From Ostreibacterium oceani (lineage in GTDB: Bacteria; Pseudomonadota; Gammaproteobacteria; Cardiobacteriales; Ostreibacteriaceae), in the NCBI RefSeq assembly GCF_009362845.1, contig NZ_WHNW01000007.1, positions 87,191-151,190 on the forward strand: a stretch of DNA of 64,000 nt, in the 5' to 3' direction. The position numbers were made by a program, and so were the translations under genes. Shown piece by piece: positions 53,967-63,421 of the stretch. Position 1 is the stretch's first letter; the number at the start of each line of letters is the position of its first letter. The notes under the pieces were generated by a model. It saw only the letters and a list, made by a program, of their open reading frames with translations, was not told the origin of the DNA and did not search any database.

Positions 53967-55466
53967 CTAGTTTCCAAGCACAGCGCGAATATAGTCTGTC
54001 GGATTTAATAATTGTGTTGCGGTTTTTTGTGCCAATACAAAAACCGGCTCCGCGAACACACCAATACACAATGTCATGGTTGATAACAGCACAATCGGCA
54101 GCATCATAAACCATCTGGTTTTTTTCGCAGCAATGCTTTGTACCGAATTGTCATTTTCAGGCATCGGTTTCCAAAAGGCTTCATTCCATATTTTCGTCAT
54201 CGAGTACAGCGTCAGTAAACCGACCACAAGCGCCACGATAACAATGAAATACTGCTTGGCTTCGATGCCGCCTTTTATGACAACAAATTTTGCCCAAAAG
54301 CCCGAAAGCGGCGGAAAACCCGCAAGTGAGAATGCCGAAACCACAAAAAGTATACTTAAAAATGGGTATGCGCTATAAACACCACCAATTTTCTTTAAAT
54401 GAAAACTGCCTTGAAAGCGGCGCACGACACCACTAATCAGAAATAAATTTGATTTTACAATGATGTGGTGCATGATATAAAACACACTGCCAGCTAACGC
54501 CATTTTTGTGCCAATGGCCAAACCCATAATCATATAGCCGATTTGGCTAATGATATGGAACGACAGAACTTTTCTAAAATCCATCTGTGCGGCGGCGCCA
54601 AGTACACCAAAAAACATGGTGGTTGCCGCAACAAATAACAACAAATTCTCGATGAACACACTTTCATGGTTAAAAATGAGTGTGAAAAAGCGAATAAATG
54701 CATACACCCCCACTTTTGTCAGCATGCCGGCAAAAAACGCCGAGACACTGATAGGTGGCGTATGGTACGAGGCGGGCAACCAATTATAAAGTGGGAACAC
54801 CGCCGCCTTAACGCCAAAGGCAATAAAAAAGAATACCGCGGCTAAATCAAGCAAGGCTGGGTTATTCACAGCCGGCAAACGAAGCGCAATATCGGCCATA
54901 TTTAAGGTACCTGTTAGCCCATAAATCACTCCGATACCGGCTAAAAAGAATGCTGATGCAACCATATTGATGGTGACATATTTAATGCTGGCTTCTAATT
55001 GTGCTTTGCTGTTACCAAGGGCCATTAACACAAATGAACTAATCAGCATTAATTCAAACCACACGAACAGGTTAAATATATCGCCGGTTAAAAAGGCTCC
55101 GCAGACACTGAACACCAAAAAGTTCATTAACGGATAAAAGCCAAATTTTATGCGATGTTCGTCTATTTCACTAAGTGCATATAAGCTGGTCATAAAAGCA
55201 ATGATGGCGGTCAACATAACCATAATGGCGCTGAATAAATCGGCGACCAAAGTAATGCCAAATGGCGCTTGCCAGCTCGCCGATTGAATCACCAAAAAAT
55301 CATTAAGATTCACAGCATAGAGCAAATAGATGGCAGCCAATACCAGCGCCGACATCGCGGCGATAAAAAGCGCTTTTTGGATGCGTGCATGTCCCCACGC
55401 AAACAAACTGAATATGCCCGTCAGCAAAGGAATCAGCAATACAAATAAAATAGCGTTATGCATCAC
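53967..55466 (-). CDS. mrpD: Na+/H+ antiporter subunit MrpD (MnhD), NuoN/NuoM-like
   Basis: 499 residues, 14 or so helices, of the proton-translocating NADH-quinone oxidoreductase family. Conserved features include the Glu in [18 protein letters not shown] (TM5), the Lys in [22 protein letters not shown] (TM7 region) and the mid-helix Lys/His positions in [19 protein letters not shown]. Start at ATG 55466 or 55463 overlaps mrpC by about 8-11 bp. One of two large ion-channel subunits with MrpA. Confidence 0.95.
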   Translation of the reverse strand: MMHNAILFVLLIPLLTGIFSLFAWGHARIQKALFIAAMSALVLAAIYLLYAVNLNDFLVIQSASWQAPFGITLVADLFSAIMVMLTAIIAFMTSLYALSEIDEHRIKFGFYPLMNFLVFSVCGAFLTGDIFNLFVWFELMLISSFVLMALGNSKAQLEASIKYVTINMVASAFFLAGIGVIYGLTGTLNMADIALRLPAVNNPALLDLAAVFFFIAFGVKAAVFPLYNWLPASYHTPPISVSAFFAGMLTKVGVYAFIRFFTLIFNHESVFIENLLLFVAATTMFFGVLGAAAQMDFRKVLSFHIISQIGYMIMGLAIGTKMALAGSVFYIMHHIIVKSNLFLISGVVRRFQGSFHLKKIGGVYSAYPFLSILFVVSAFSLAGFPPLSGFWAKFVVIKGGIEAKQYFIVIVALVVGLLTLYSMTKIWNEAFWKPMPENDNSVQSIAAKKTRWFMMLPIVLLSTMTLCIGVFAEPVFVLAQKTATQLLNPTDYIRAVLGN

Positions 55467-55821
55467 TTGAATCCAGCTTATCTGATGTGGTTAATTCGTC
55501 GATATTGTCCGTTTTCAATCGTCGATAGGCGACTTTAATAAGCACAATGGCAAAGGTTTGTATTCCAAAGCCAATAACAATGGCGGTCAAGATTAAGGCT
55601 TGTGGTAAGGGGTCGGCAAATGGCTCGATTAATCGCGTGGCATTGTCCGCAATTAAAGGTGGCTGGCCAAGCGTGACGCGACCAATGGCGAATAATAATA
55701 AATTGGAGGCATAGCCTAAAATTAACAAGCCGATAATCAATTTCACAAAACTACGATGTAAAATCATATACACCGCCGCGGTATACAGGCCACCAATTAA
55801 AAATGGCAAGATTTGCTCCAT
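55456..55821 (-). CDS. mrpC: Na+/H+ antiporter subunit MrpC (MnhC), NuoK-like
   Basis: About 121 residues from ATG 55821, which overlaps the mrpB stop codon (TAATG). An in-frame start at 55836 is also possible. Three helices, with [27 protein letters not shown] and [25 protein letters not shown] given in the NuoK/MnhC order. The Asp/Ser-rich tail ([15 protein letters not shown]) is extra. Confidence 0.93.
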   Translation of the reverse strand: MEQILPFLIGGLYTAAVYMILHRSFVKLIIGLLILGYASNLLLFAIGRVTLGQPPLIADNATRLIEPFADPLPQALILTAIVIGFGIQTFAIVLIKVAYRRLKTDNIDELTTSDKLDSSDA

Positions 55822-56234
55822 TACTCGGCCTCCCACAAAGTGAAAATTAATGCAAGAATTGTCCCCGCAACAGTCAGATATACTCCAATATCAAACAAAA
55901 TCGGCGTGCCGGGCTTGCCTAAAACGGGCAAACTAATTGCCTCATACCAAAGTCCCGTAAAAAACGGCTGCCCAACAAATACGGGCAACGTTGCACTAAT
56001 TGTTGCGATAAGTAGCCCAAATGCAATCATTTTCACGGGTTGAATTTTATATTTTTGTTTGGTTTTGGTAACCCCTGCACTTAATGTATGCAGTGAAAAT
56101 GCAATGGCAAACACCAAACCGCCAACAAAACCGCCACCAGGGGCATTATGCCCACGAAGCAATAAGAACAATGAAAAAATCACGAACAACGGTACAAATA
56201 ATTTCACACCGGTTGCTAAAATCGTCGAACTCAT
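55821..56234 (-). CDS. mrpB: Na+/H+ antiporter subunit MrpB (MnhB)
   Basis: 137 residues, four helices. The [20 protein letters not shown] segment (about 28-47) is the MnhB signature, and the C-terminal [21 protein letters not shown] matches the domain. The start overlaps the mrpA stop by four bases. The separate MrpB matches the group I order A-B-C-D-E-F-G. Confidence 0.94.
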   Translation of the reverse strand: MSSTILATGVKLFVPLFVIFSLFLLLRGHNAPGGGFVGGLVFAIAFSLHTLSAGVTKTKQKYKIQPVKMIAFGLLIATISATLPVFVGQPFFTGLWYEAISLPVLGKPGTPILFDIGVYLTVAGTILALIFTLWEAE

Positions 56235-58537
56235 ATCTGTGCCTTATTCGTTGTTTTACTAAATTTCACCAATGCATACACGCCAATGGCCGCGATACCC
56301 AGTACCACAATTTCTCCTAAAGTATCCAGTGACCGAAAATCTACCAAAATCACATTCACCACATTCTTCCCTTTTGCCAGTAAATAACTATTCTCAGCAA
56401 AATAGGCTTTTAAATGTGAATCTAATGGGTATTGCGTGACAATCATTGTAACCCACGCCATAATGGCACCGAATAAAATTGAAACCACTAAATAACGAAA
56501 CGGTATTGCGCCTTGATTAAACACCAAATATTTTGGCAATTTCCATAACACCAAGACGAAAATCACCACCGTTAACGTCTCAATCAAAAATTGCGTAATC
56601 GCCAAATCAGGCGCACCGAACATAATAAAAATAAACGCCAAACCATATCCAACCACGCCAAGTAGCGCGATTGCTAACAACCTCGACTGCGCAACGACAG
56701 TATAAAAACACGCGGTTAACATAATTAGCCCCACCACAATGTCATAGACGCGAAACTCTTGCCAAGAAATATTGATGGCTGGGATAGACAAGTCTTTTAA
56801 TATCCAAAGGGCAAGCAAACAAAACGTCACGAATATCGTAAACAGGTACATCCGTACATATCCGTGCTGAATTCGGCGAGTTATTTTTATCGCTACATCA
56901 ATGATGCTTTGCATGATTTCATCATAGGCATGCGAGATGCGTACGTTCTCGGAAATGGTAATTGCTTTCATGTGTTTTGGTTTCAAATAGATGAACAGAA
57001 ACACACAAAAACCAACCACAATCGTCACGACACTTAATAATAGTGCAATATTAAAGCCGTGCCAAAGTGACAGTTTTAATGCATTGCTGGTCGGCAAAAT
57101 CGCCACGGCCGCTTGATTCAGTAACGGCGCAATTAAGCCACCAAACAAACCAAATACCAACGATAGCCCCGTCATAATTAACGGCCCAATCCATAAACCA
57201 ATAGATGCCTCATTTACGACCGCAAGTGTATGTCTCTTTTTTCCAAAGAATATAAAATAGCTAATCATTAACGCCGCCGCCATAAACATGACGCTCGCGA
57301 TAAAAAATGCGGTTGTGGTAAGCGGCGCATTGCTTTGCATATCAAGCATCGCTGCATAACTGGTTTCTTTACTAATAAACCCAAAAAGCGGCGCAATGCC
57401 GGCCATAGATAAACAGGCAAATAGCGTAATCGTGCCAGTAATTGGCATGTCGCGAAATAATTGCCCTAGTTGACGAATTTGCCGCGTACCGGTTTGTTTA
57501 TCGATAATGCCGGTAATTAAAAAAAGCGAACCTTTATAAAGTGCATGCGCGAATATAAAAATTACCGCAGCATGCAGGGCATATTCAGTCCCAATCCCAA
57601 TTAGCATCGTAATCAAGCCAAGCGCGCTCACAGTGGTATTAGCTAAAAGCGTTTTTAGATCACTTTGAATGACCGCAACTGTTGCACCAATGAGCATAGT
57701 TATCGCACCAAAAATTACCAAACTTGCATTCCAGCCGTCTTCGCCATTAAACAATGGACTCATACGCGCGAGTAAATAAATACCCGCTTTAACCATTGTC
57801 GCAGAATGTAAATAGGCACTCACGGGCGTTGGCGCGGCCATCGCTGCGGGCAACCAAAATTGAAATGGAAATTGCGCGGATTTACTAAAACAACCAATAA
57901 TAATCAGCGCCATGGCCGCTGGCAGTAAAGCGTGCTCTTGTAGTACTTGGGCACTTGCTAAAATGCGCGATAAATCATAACTTTGTGCGCTGCTGCCTAA
58001 AATAATAAAGCCCGCTAACAATGCCAAGCCGCCACCGGCCGTTATGATTAAGGCTTTTAGTGCCGCTTCTCGTGACTGCGAGTTTTCATGCGTAAAGCCA
58101 ATTAAAAAATAGGAGGTTAAACTGGTTAACTCCCAAAAGACAAATAAACTGATGATATTATCGCTAAGCACAACACCCAGCATAGAGGCCATAAATAACA
58201 GCAAAACCACGTAAAAGCGGCTGACTCGTGCATAGCTTTTCATATAGCCGTTTGAATACACCAGCACTAACACACCAATGCCCGTAATTAACAGCGCAAA
58301 AAGTAGTGACAAGCCATCTAATTTAAACGAAAGCTCAACCCCTAAACTTGGCAACCAGTCAAAACGGTGAATAATGCTTTGCTTTGCAATGACTTCGTTA
58401 TATTGCGTTATAAACCAGATAAAGGCAGCACCTGGATATAGTGCGAGAAACAACCCAGTGTAAGCGCGAAACACCCGATAAAGCCAAGGGGTTAACAACG
58501 CGACAAAAAAACCCAATAAAACTAACGCTAGCATCAT
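56231..58537 (-). CDS. mrpA: Na+/H+ antiporter subunit MrpA (MnhA), NuoL-like
   Basis: 768 residues, about 20 helices. The N-terminal NuoL-like part includes FVFWELTSLTSYFLIGFTHE, SKSAQFPFQFWLPAAMAAPTP and KTLLANTTVSALGLITMLIG. A C-terminal MrpA-specific part includes APDLAITQFLIETLTVVIFVLVLWKLP and the MrpB-like domain (DFRSLDTLGEIVVLGIAAIGVYAL). With MrpB-G it forms a complex that expels sodium in exchange for protons. This is typical of marine, alkaliphilic or salt-tolerant bacteria. First gene of the operon; the promoter would lie in the 58538-58726 gap, which contains three copies of 'caatatta' but no clear hexamers. Confidence 0.96.
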   Translation of the reverse strand: MMLALVLLGFFVALLTPWLYRVFRAYTGLFLALYPGAAFIWFITQYNEVIAKQSIIHRFDWLPSLGVELSFKLDGLSLLFALLITGIGVLVLVYSNGYMKSYARVSRFYVVLLLFMASMLGVVLSDNIISLFVFWELTSLTSYFLIGFTHENSQSREAALKALIITAGGGLALLAGFIILGSSAQSYDLSRILASAQVLQEHALLPAAMALIIIGCFSKSAQFPFQFWLPAAMAAPTPVSAYLHSATMVKAGIYLLARMSPLFNGEDGWNASLVIFGAITMLIGATVAVIQSDLKTLLANTTVSALGLITMLIGIGTEYALHAAVIFIFAHALYKGSLFLITGIIDKQTGTRQIRQLGQLFRDMPITGTITLFACLSMAGIAPLFGFISKETSYAAMLDMQSNAPLTTTAFFIASVMFMAAALMISYFIFFGKKRHTLAVVNEASIGLWIGPLIMTGLSLVFGLFGGLIAPLLNQAAVAILPTSNALKLSLWHGFNIALLLSVVTIVVGFCVFLFIYLKPKHMKAITISENVRISHAYDEIMQSIIDVAIKITRRIQHGYVRMYLFTIFVTFCLLALWILKDLSIPAINISWQEFRVYDIVVGLIMLTACFYTVVAQSRLLAIALLGVVGYGLAFIFIMFGAPDLAITQFLIETLTVVIFVLVLWKLPKYLVFNQGAIPFRYLVVSILFGAIMAWVTMIVTQYPLDSHLKAYFAENSYLLAKGKNVVNVILVDFRSLDTLGEIVVLGIAAIGVYALVKFSKTTNKAQI

Positions 58538-58726
58538 AAAGCATCGTTACCTAGAAAGCGACCTAAATAGGATACACCGCCAATTAAAATAAGCAACTAT
58601 TCTATCATTAATTCGACAAACCTACGTCAAACGCATGGTGAAATTCAGTTAATTTTCAGTTAATTTGAAATTTCATTAACCGCATGCACCGCGTTGCTCA
58701 ATATTACTCAATATTACCCAATATTA

Positions 58727-59497
58727 CTATTGTTCAACAAAGGCACGTTCAATCGCATAGTGCCCCTGCTCTTTTTTAGTGCCTTCGCGAAAGCCCATCG
58801 CATTTAAGATGGCACAGGTGTCTTTTAGCATACTGGGGCTACCGCAGACCATAAATCGATCGACTTCAGGATTCATCGGTGGCAACCCTAAATCTAGATT
58901 AATTTTACCGTATTTGATCAAATCGGTTATGCGGCCTTGGTGTTGGTAAGGCTCACGCGTTACCGTTGGATAATAGAGGAGTTTATCCTTGACCCACTCA
59001 CCAAAAAATTCATTATTGGGGAGCGCTTCAGTAATATATTTATTATAAGCCAATTCAGATACATAGCGCACGCCATGCGTTAAAATGACTTTGTCAAATT
59101 GCTCATAAATTTCGGGGTCTTTGATAATACTCATAAACGGCGCAAGCCCTGTGCCCGTGCTAATCAACCACAGATTTTTGCCTGGCAATATATAGTCAGT
59201 GACTAGTGTGCCTGTTGATTTATCCGACATGAGCAGTTCATCACCGACTTGGATTTTTTGCAACCGTGACGTCAGTGGTCCGTCGGGGACTTTGATACTT
59301 AAAAATTCTAACTCATCTTCGTAGTTGGCGCTGGCAATCGAATATGCGCGCATGAGTGGTTTGCCTTCGACTTCTAAACCAATCATAATAAAGTGCCCGT
59401 TTTTAAATCGAAAAGTCGGTTGACGGGTGGTTTTAAAACTAAACAATGTTTCATTCCAATGGTGAACTGCGGTGACTTTTTCGGTTAAATATCCCAT
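58727..59497 (-). CDS. fpr: ferredoxin/flavodoxin-NADP+ reductase
   Basis: 256 residues, cytoplasmic flavoprotein. FAD-binding segment RAYSIAS (about residue 51), GPLTSRLQ, then the NADP-binding STGTGLAPFMS and HGVRY. MVCGSPSML and GHYAIERAFVEQ, with an aromatic-free terminal end, are typical of bacterial Fpr. It transfers electrons between NADPH and ferredoxin or flavodoxin. It could in principle supply the reductant for the [2Fe-2S] corrinoid reactivator, though it is not linked to that cluster. Confidence 0.93.
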   Translation of the reverse strand: MGYLTEKVTAVHHWNETLFSFKTTRQPTFRFKNGHFIMIGLEVEGKPLMRAYSIASANYEDELEFLSIKVPDGPLTSRLQKIQVGDELLMSDKSTGTLVTDYILPGKNLWLISTGTGLAPFMSIIKDPEIYEQFDKVILTHGVRYVSELAYNKYITEALPNNEFFGEWVKDKLLYYPTVTREPYQHQGRITDLIKYGKINLDLGLPPMNPEVDRFMVCGSPSMLKDTCAILNAMGFREGTKKEQGHYAIERAFVEQ

Positions 59498-59631
59498 GTA
59501 ATGACAATCCTCTAATAATTTAATGTCTATTTACTTTTTACTTTAACAAACAAATCACGCAATGCCTACAAGCAATCACAGACCGCGCCATTCCATTTGT
59601 TGATAAGGTGTTGCCAAAGATTATACCAAAG

Positions 59632-60957
59632 TCACTGCACAGTACAACCAAGGTTGTATTCATTGGCTAATTTGACCAATTGAAATGCCACTTGACCATC
59701 CTTGCCATCTAATGTCATTGTTGCTCGATTGCAGCCATGAAACTGTAGCGTCATCGTGCCCCAAACTTCGATTCCTGGTGGACTAGATGGCGCGGTTGAA
59801 AAGTCCGCACCATTACCCAAAAAGCCCTGATATACAGTGAATGTATAAACCGCGTCTTTGACGATACGTGCATCGCTTAATTGACCATTTAGTTCTGCCA
59901 TCAACCATTGCGCCTGCCCATCTCCTGTGCCTTTGTAACCATAATAGTACGCTAGCAAACGATTGGCATCGGGGCGAATAATATTAATCCCGAGGCCACT
60001 ATAAACAGGATCATACCACGCGCCAGATACAGCGGACAACGCTGCTACACTCGTGTTGGTAACAAACTGCGCACCTGATGCGTGCTGCAAAATAAACGAT
60101 TCATACGATGCAACGTCTGTGTACCCACTAGGATTACCCGATGCACAGCCACCCACGAGAAAACTCGCAATCCCTGCTTGCACATTGATACCGTTTTGTT
60201 TGATGTACAAAGGCGCGCCCGTATCGCCATAGCAAATATCTTTCGCCTGTGTATCACCAGCGCACAGGGTTGGCGGTGAATCATAGCCAAAAAGCGTTTG
60301 GCATTGCGCGTAATCGACTATCGGCAAATCCACCATCTGCAATGTGCGCGGATTCGTAATCGATAAAGGTGATACCGACGTACTTCCCATTCCTGCGACA
60401 GTGGCGATACGACTCGCCAATACATCGCCTGACCCATTAAGTACGGCATTAGGATAATTATGCGGCGTGGCAAGTTTTAGTAGTGCGATATCGTTAAATG
60501 TTGAACTCGATGTTGTGCGGTTGTAGTTTGGATGCACAACAATCTGTGAGACCGCCATTCGGTCATCGGCCACCAGCCGATTTGCCACAAAGCCTTGTGG
60601 ATTTGGATTAACGTTCACGCGACTGGCATCCACTGGTGTATGGCTTGGATTGTTACTGACGCAGTGCGCTGAAGTCATCACCCACTCCTTATCTATAAAC
60701 GCACCACCGCAAATACCGGTCGATGTGGGGCCTTGTGCCACAGATATCACAACAAACGATGGGTAGGCCGCGGCAAGGCTATCTTCGCCGCCGACAATTG
60801 CATGGGCAGTATTGACCACCAAGCTTAAACCAACGCTCAAAACCAGCCTAAAGCCAGAGTAAAAATCCAAGTTAAAACAATTAATTAAATACTTACCTAA
60901 ACCCTTATCTAAACGAGCGATCCCTAATAAAATTGACTGGTTGTTCATCTTTGCCAT
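59632..60957 (-). CDS. secreted trypsin-fold (S1) protein with Thr in the catalytic Ser position
   Basis: The start at ATG 60957, after the ribosome binding site AAGGAGA, gives 441 residues. A signal peptide ends at TAHA, directly followed by IVGGED, the mature S1 N-terminus. His of TSAHC (about H98) and Asp of FNDIALL (about D156) are in place. The usual GDSGGP is GDTGAP (T246, codon at 60220-60222), so Ser195 is Thr and Gly197 is Ala. The Asp six residues before (DICYGDT) is the trypsin S1-pocket Asp. The C-terminal ~130 residues (SGAWYDPVYSGLGINII) form a domain seen in other proteobacterial secreted proteins. Possibly inactive, or a slow Thr nucleophile. Confidence 0.85.
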   Translation of the reverse strand: MAKMNNQSILLGIARLDKGLGKYLINCFNLDFYSGFRLVLSVGLSLVVNTAHAIVGGEDSLAAAYPSFVVISVAQGPTSTGICGGAFIDKEWVMTSAHCVSNNPSHTPVDASRVNVNPNPQGFVANRLVADDRMAVSQIVVHPNYNRTTSSSTFNDIALLKLATPHNYPNAVLNGSGDVLASRIATVAGMGSTSVSPLSITNPRTLQMVDLPIVDYAQCQTLFGYDSPPTLCAGDTQAKDICYGDTGAPLYIKQNGINVQAGIASFLVGGCASGNPSGYTDVASYESFILQHASGAQFVTNTSVAALSAVSGAWYDPVYSGLGINIIRPDANRLLAYYYGYKGTGDGQAQWLMAELNGQLSDARIVKDAVYTFTVYQGFLGNGADFSTAPSSPPGIEVWGTMTLQFHGCNRATMTLDGKDGQVAFQLVKLANEYNLGCTVQ

Positions 60958-61312
60958 AACGTCTCCTTGATTGTTAGTTAGTTGCACATTCATCGCCAGA
61001 TTGCTTGCGGCAGCAGAATTGCAATGTAAATGCTCATACTTTTATGTTGCCCTTATGTTGCCCTTATGTTGCCCTTATGTTGCCCTTATGTTGCCCTTAT
61101 GCTGCCCTTATGCTGCGCTTGTATTATCCACTCTATCACAATGGCGCGCTTGATGCATCGTTTTGATAGCACTTTACACCGTTAAAACCGCTATGGCGAC
61201 TTTGGTTTTGCAGGTTGAACATTGATTTTGCGTTGCTTGTGAATATTTTTGTGAATATAAATAATGCTTTAAAATACCCAGCAAGTTGTCCTAAAGTTGG
61301 GGTGTAAGCTCA
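60958..61312. other. region upstream of the protease gene
   Basis: About 355 bp. It contains the 11-bp repeat array at 61042-61118 and otherwise no supported gene or RNA. The protease ribosome binding site is at about 60963-60968 on the minus strand. No clear promoter was identified. Confidence 0.4.
61042..61118. repeat. seven 11-bp tandem repeats
   Basis: The unit TTATGTTGCCC occurs from 61042; the first five copies are perfect and the last two have T to C changes (TTATGCTGC). The spacing of 11 bp is close to one helical turn. It lies about 85 bp upstream of the protease start codon on the minus strand. Confidence 0.92.
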
Positions 61313-61726
61313 CTATTCAACAGATGATTCAAACCATGCTGATGCTGAGGGTTTGTTCAGCGAATAATAAGCAAGCAAAAAACAACCCGCTTCACCCACA
61401 CCAAAATAGATAGAATAACAGCCCATCGGAAAGACAATTGCGCCAGCGAAAACGACAAATGCTAATAACAAAAATGTATACTTGGGATTTCCTCGACGCT
61501 TAGAAATAGAAAGCATTACCCAGAATAAAATCCCTCCCCAAATGATAATAAATAGATAGTTCATGGGATTACGCCAACCAGCATCTAAAACAGTCGAACA
61601 AGTTAAACTGTCAAGCGCGAAAAAAATAAAACTCAATCCGACAAGGCAATACACCTTGGCTATTATTGACGGTGTTCCCAAATTTGTCGGCTTTGTGTTG
61701 GATTGGGGCGGTTTGTATGGGTTCAT
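61313..61726 (-). CDS. hypothetical small membrane protein
   Basis: 137 residues with a Pro/Asn-rich cytoplasmic start (MNPYKPPQSNTKPTN) and four hydrophobic helices (about 24-44, 53-73, 83-103 and 106-124). I do not recognise the family; the MNPYxPPxS start is common to several small membrane families of unknown role. It is followed on the same strand by the gap before the protease. A possible ribosome binding site (AGAAAATTT region) is weak. Codons are somewhat AT-rich. Confidence 0.55.
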   Translation of the reverse strand: MNPYKPPQSNTKPTNLGTPSIIAKVYCLVGLSFIFFALDSLTCSTVLDAGWRNPMNYLFIIIWGGILFWVMLSISKRRGNPKYTFLLLAFVVFAGAIVFPMGCYSIYFGVGEAGCFLLAYYSLNKPSASAWFESSVE

Positions 61727-61855
61727 AAATTTTCTCTTGTCTTTTTTTACAAAAGGAGTTAGCTACCATTGGCGATAGGACGGCTCAACCAACGTTCAAA
61801 TTTTAGTGCGTGTAATCCGCTTTAAACTTAACCCGTCATCACCCAATGTGCTGTG

Positions 61856-63112
61856 TCACGGACTGACAACGTCACGGTACAGCTCGGTGGTAAGAAATCC
61901 ATCTGCCACCATGCCTTTTGATTGCTGAAATTGCTGCAAAGCACGGCGCGTTTTATTCCCAAACAGTCCATCGACAGCGCCTGCGTCAAACCCTTTGGAA
62001 TTAAGGGATTGCTGGATGAGTTTAATATCATTACTGCTAACTGGTTTGGCGTTATTCGGCCAAGCAACTGACAACGGTGCGCGCCCAGCAATTTGGTCGC
62101 TCAGCAGCCCCACCGCCAGCGCATAAGCATCCGAGTTATTATAACGCTTAATAACATCAAAATTACGGTATAGCAAAAACTTAGGCCCAAAACGACCCGC
62201 AGGTACAAATAACTGCGCCTCAATGTCTACCGCTGGCAAAGGCGCCCCGTCAACCGCACGTACACCATGGCTTTGCCATTGAGATAACGATAGCCAATCA
62301 CTACGATTATTAGCAAGCCAATAATCAAAATCGGTAGGTAAGCTAACTTCACGCCCCCAAGTATAGCCACTTTGCCAGCCCATCTCCGCTAAATAAAACC
62401 CTGCTGACGCGAGTGCATCATTTGCTTCCCACAAGTCTCGGCGTCCATCTTGGTTAAAATCGATGGCATACTGCAAATAAGTGGATGGAATAAACTGCGT
62501 ATGCCCCATGCCACCTGCCCAAGAACCTGTGATATCCAGCGATGATAAATCACCGCGGCTGATGAGCTTGAGCGCAGCGAGGAGTTCTTGCTCAAAAAAC
62601 GCGCGTCGCCGACCATCGTACGCCAGCGTTGCCATCGCCGAAATAATCGGGACATTGCCCATAAAACCGCCGTAGTTACTTTCCATACCCCATATTGCCG
62701 TAACAATATGGCCTGGCACGCCCGTCTGCTGACTTATCTTATCAAACAGCCCTGTATACTGTTGATATTGCGCTTTACCCGTAATAACGCGCTGCGCTGA
62801 TACCGCTGATGACAGGTAATCCCACAGGAATTTTTTAAATTCAGACTGATTGTTATCGTGGGTTATCGCCCGTTCATACGGTTGCGTTTTTTGCACAAAT
62901 TCGGTTATTAACGGCTCAGCAATCCCTGCTGCCAATGCTTTGCCTGCAAAGTCGCGCTTCCAGTCTGAAAACGACATCATCTGCACATCCGATTGCGCGT
63001 CCGATTGTACGCTGGCTGGCGTATCAGCAAACACAGGGGTAATCAGCCCGTACCCACCAAGCATCGCGCCTATTGCGCCTATTAAGCTAACGAATCGTAT
63101 TTTTCTCATCAT
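61856..63112 (-). CDS. lytic murein transglycosylase B family with peptidoglycan-binding domain
   Basis: 418 residues from ATG 63112 (a TTG at 63130 is the longer form). The signal peptide has SLIGAIGAMLGGYGLITPVFA. The catalytic SLT-2/MltB domain includes VTAIWGMESNYGGFMG with the active-site Glu, and then GSWAGGMGHTQFIPSTYLQ, DLWEANDALASAGFYL. The C-terminal peptidoglycan-binding domain (about 355-415) has LIQQSLNSKGFDAGAVDGLF and RALQQFQ. It cleaves murein with formation of 1,6-anhydro-MurNAc. No lipobox, so a periplasmic soluble form (MltB2-type) is likely. Confidence 0.92.
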   Translation of the reverse strand: MMRKIRFVSLIGAIGAMLGGYGLITPVFADTPASVQSDAQSDVQMMSFSDWKRDFAGKALAAGIAEPLITEFVQKTQPYERAITHDNNQSEFKKFLWDYLSSAVSAQRVITGKAQYQQYTGLFDKISQQTGVPGHIVTAIWGMESNYGGFMGNVPIISAMATLAYDGRRRAFFEQELLAALKLISRGDLSSLDITGSWAGGMGHTQFIPSTYLQYAIDFNQDGRRDLWEANDALASAGFYLAEMGWQSGYTWGREVSLPTDFDYWLANNRSDWLSLSQWQSHGVRAVDGAPLPAVDIEAQLFVPAGRFGPKFLLYRNFDVIKRYNNSDAYALAVGLLSDQIAGRAPLSVAWPNNAKPVSSNDIKLIQQSLNSKGFDAGAVDGLFGNKTRRALQQFQQSKGMVADGFLTTELYRDVVSP

Positions 63113-63421
63113 ACTTAAATCACAACCCAAAAAAATAAATCATACCTAACTGTATTATAAGCCCTAGCCACGCCACGGGTCTATGTAATTATCTGCGTTT
63201 TTCAAATATTTAAAAGACCCGTTACATCAATGCCAGTTACCTCAACACCCATTACCTCGATAAAAAAACATCCTCTACCCTATCATTACGCAATCATTAC
63301 TGGCCAGAACGGACAGACACGGATAAGCACGGACAAGAATAACATAATCACCTGCAACAAACCCAAAAAATGACCAAATTGGTATATAATAAAGCGCTAT
63401 TCAACACACGTTATGTAACCC

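Noticed and set aside
61042-61118. CRISPR-like array
   Set aside because: The 11-bp units are contiguous with no spacers; this is a simple tandem repeat.
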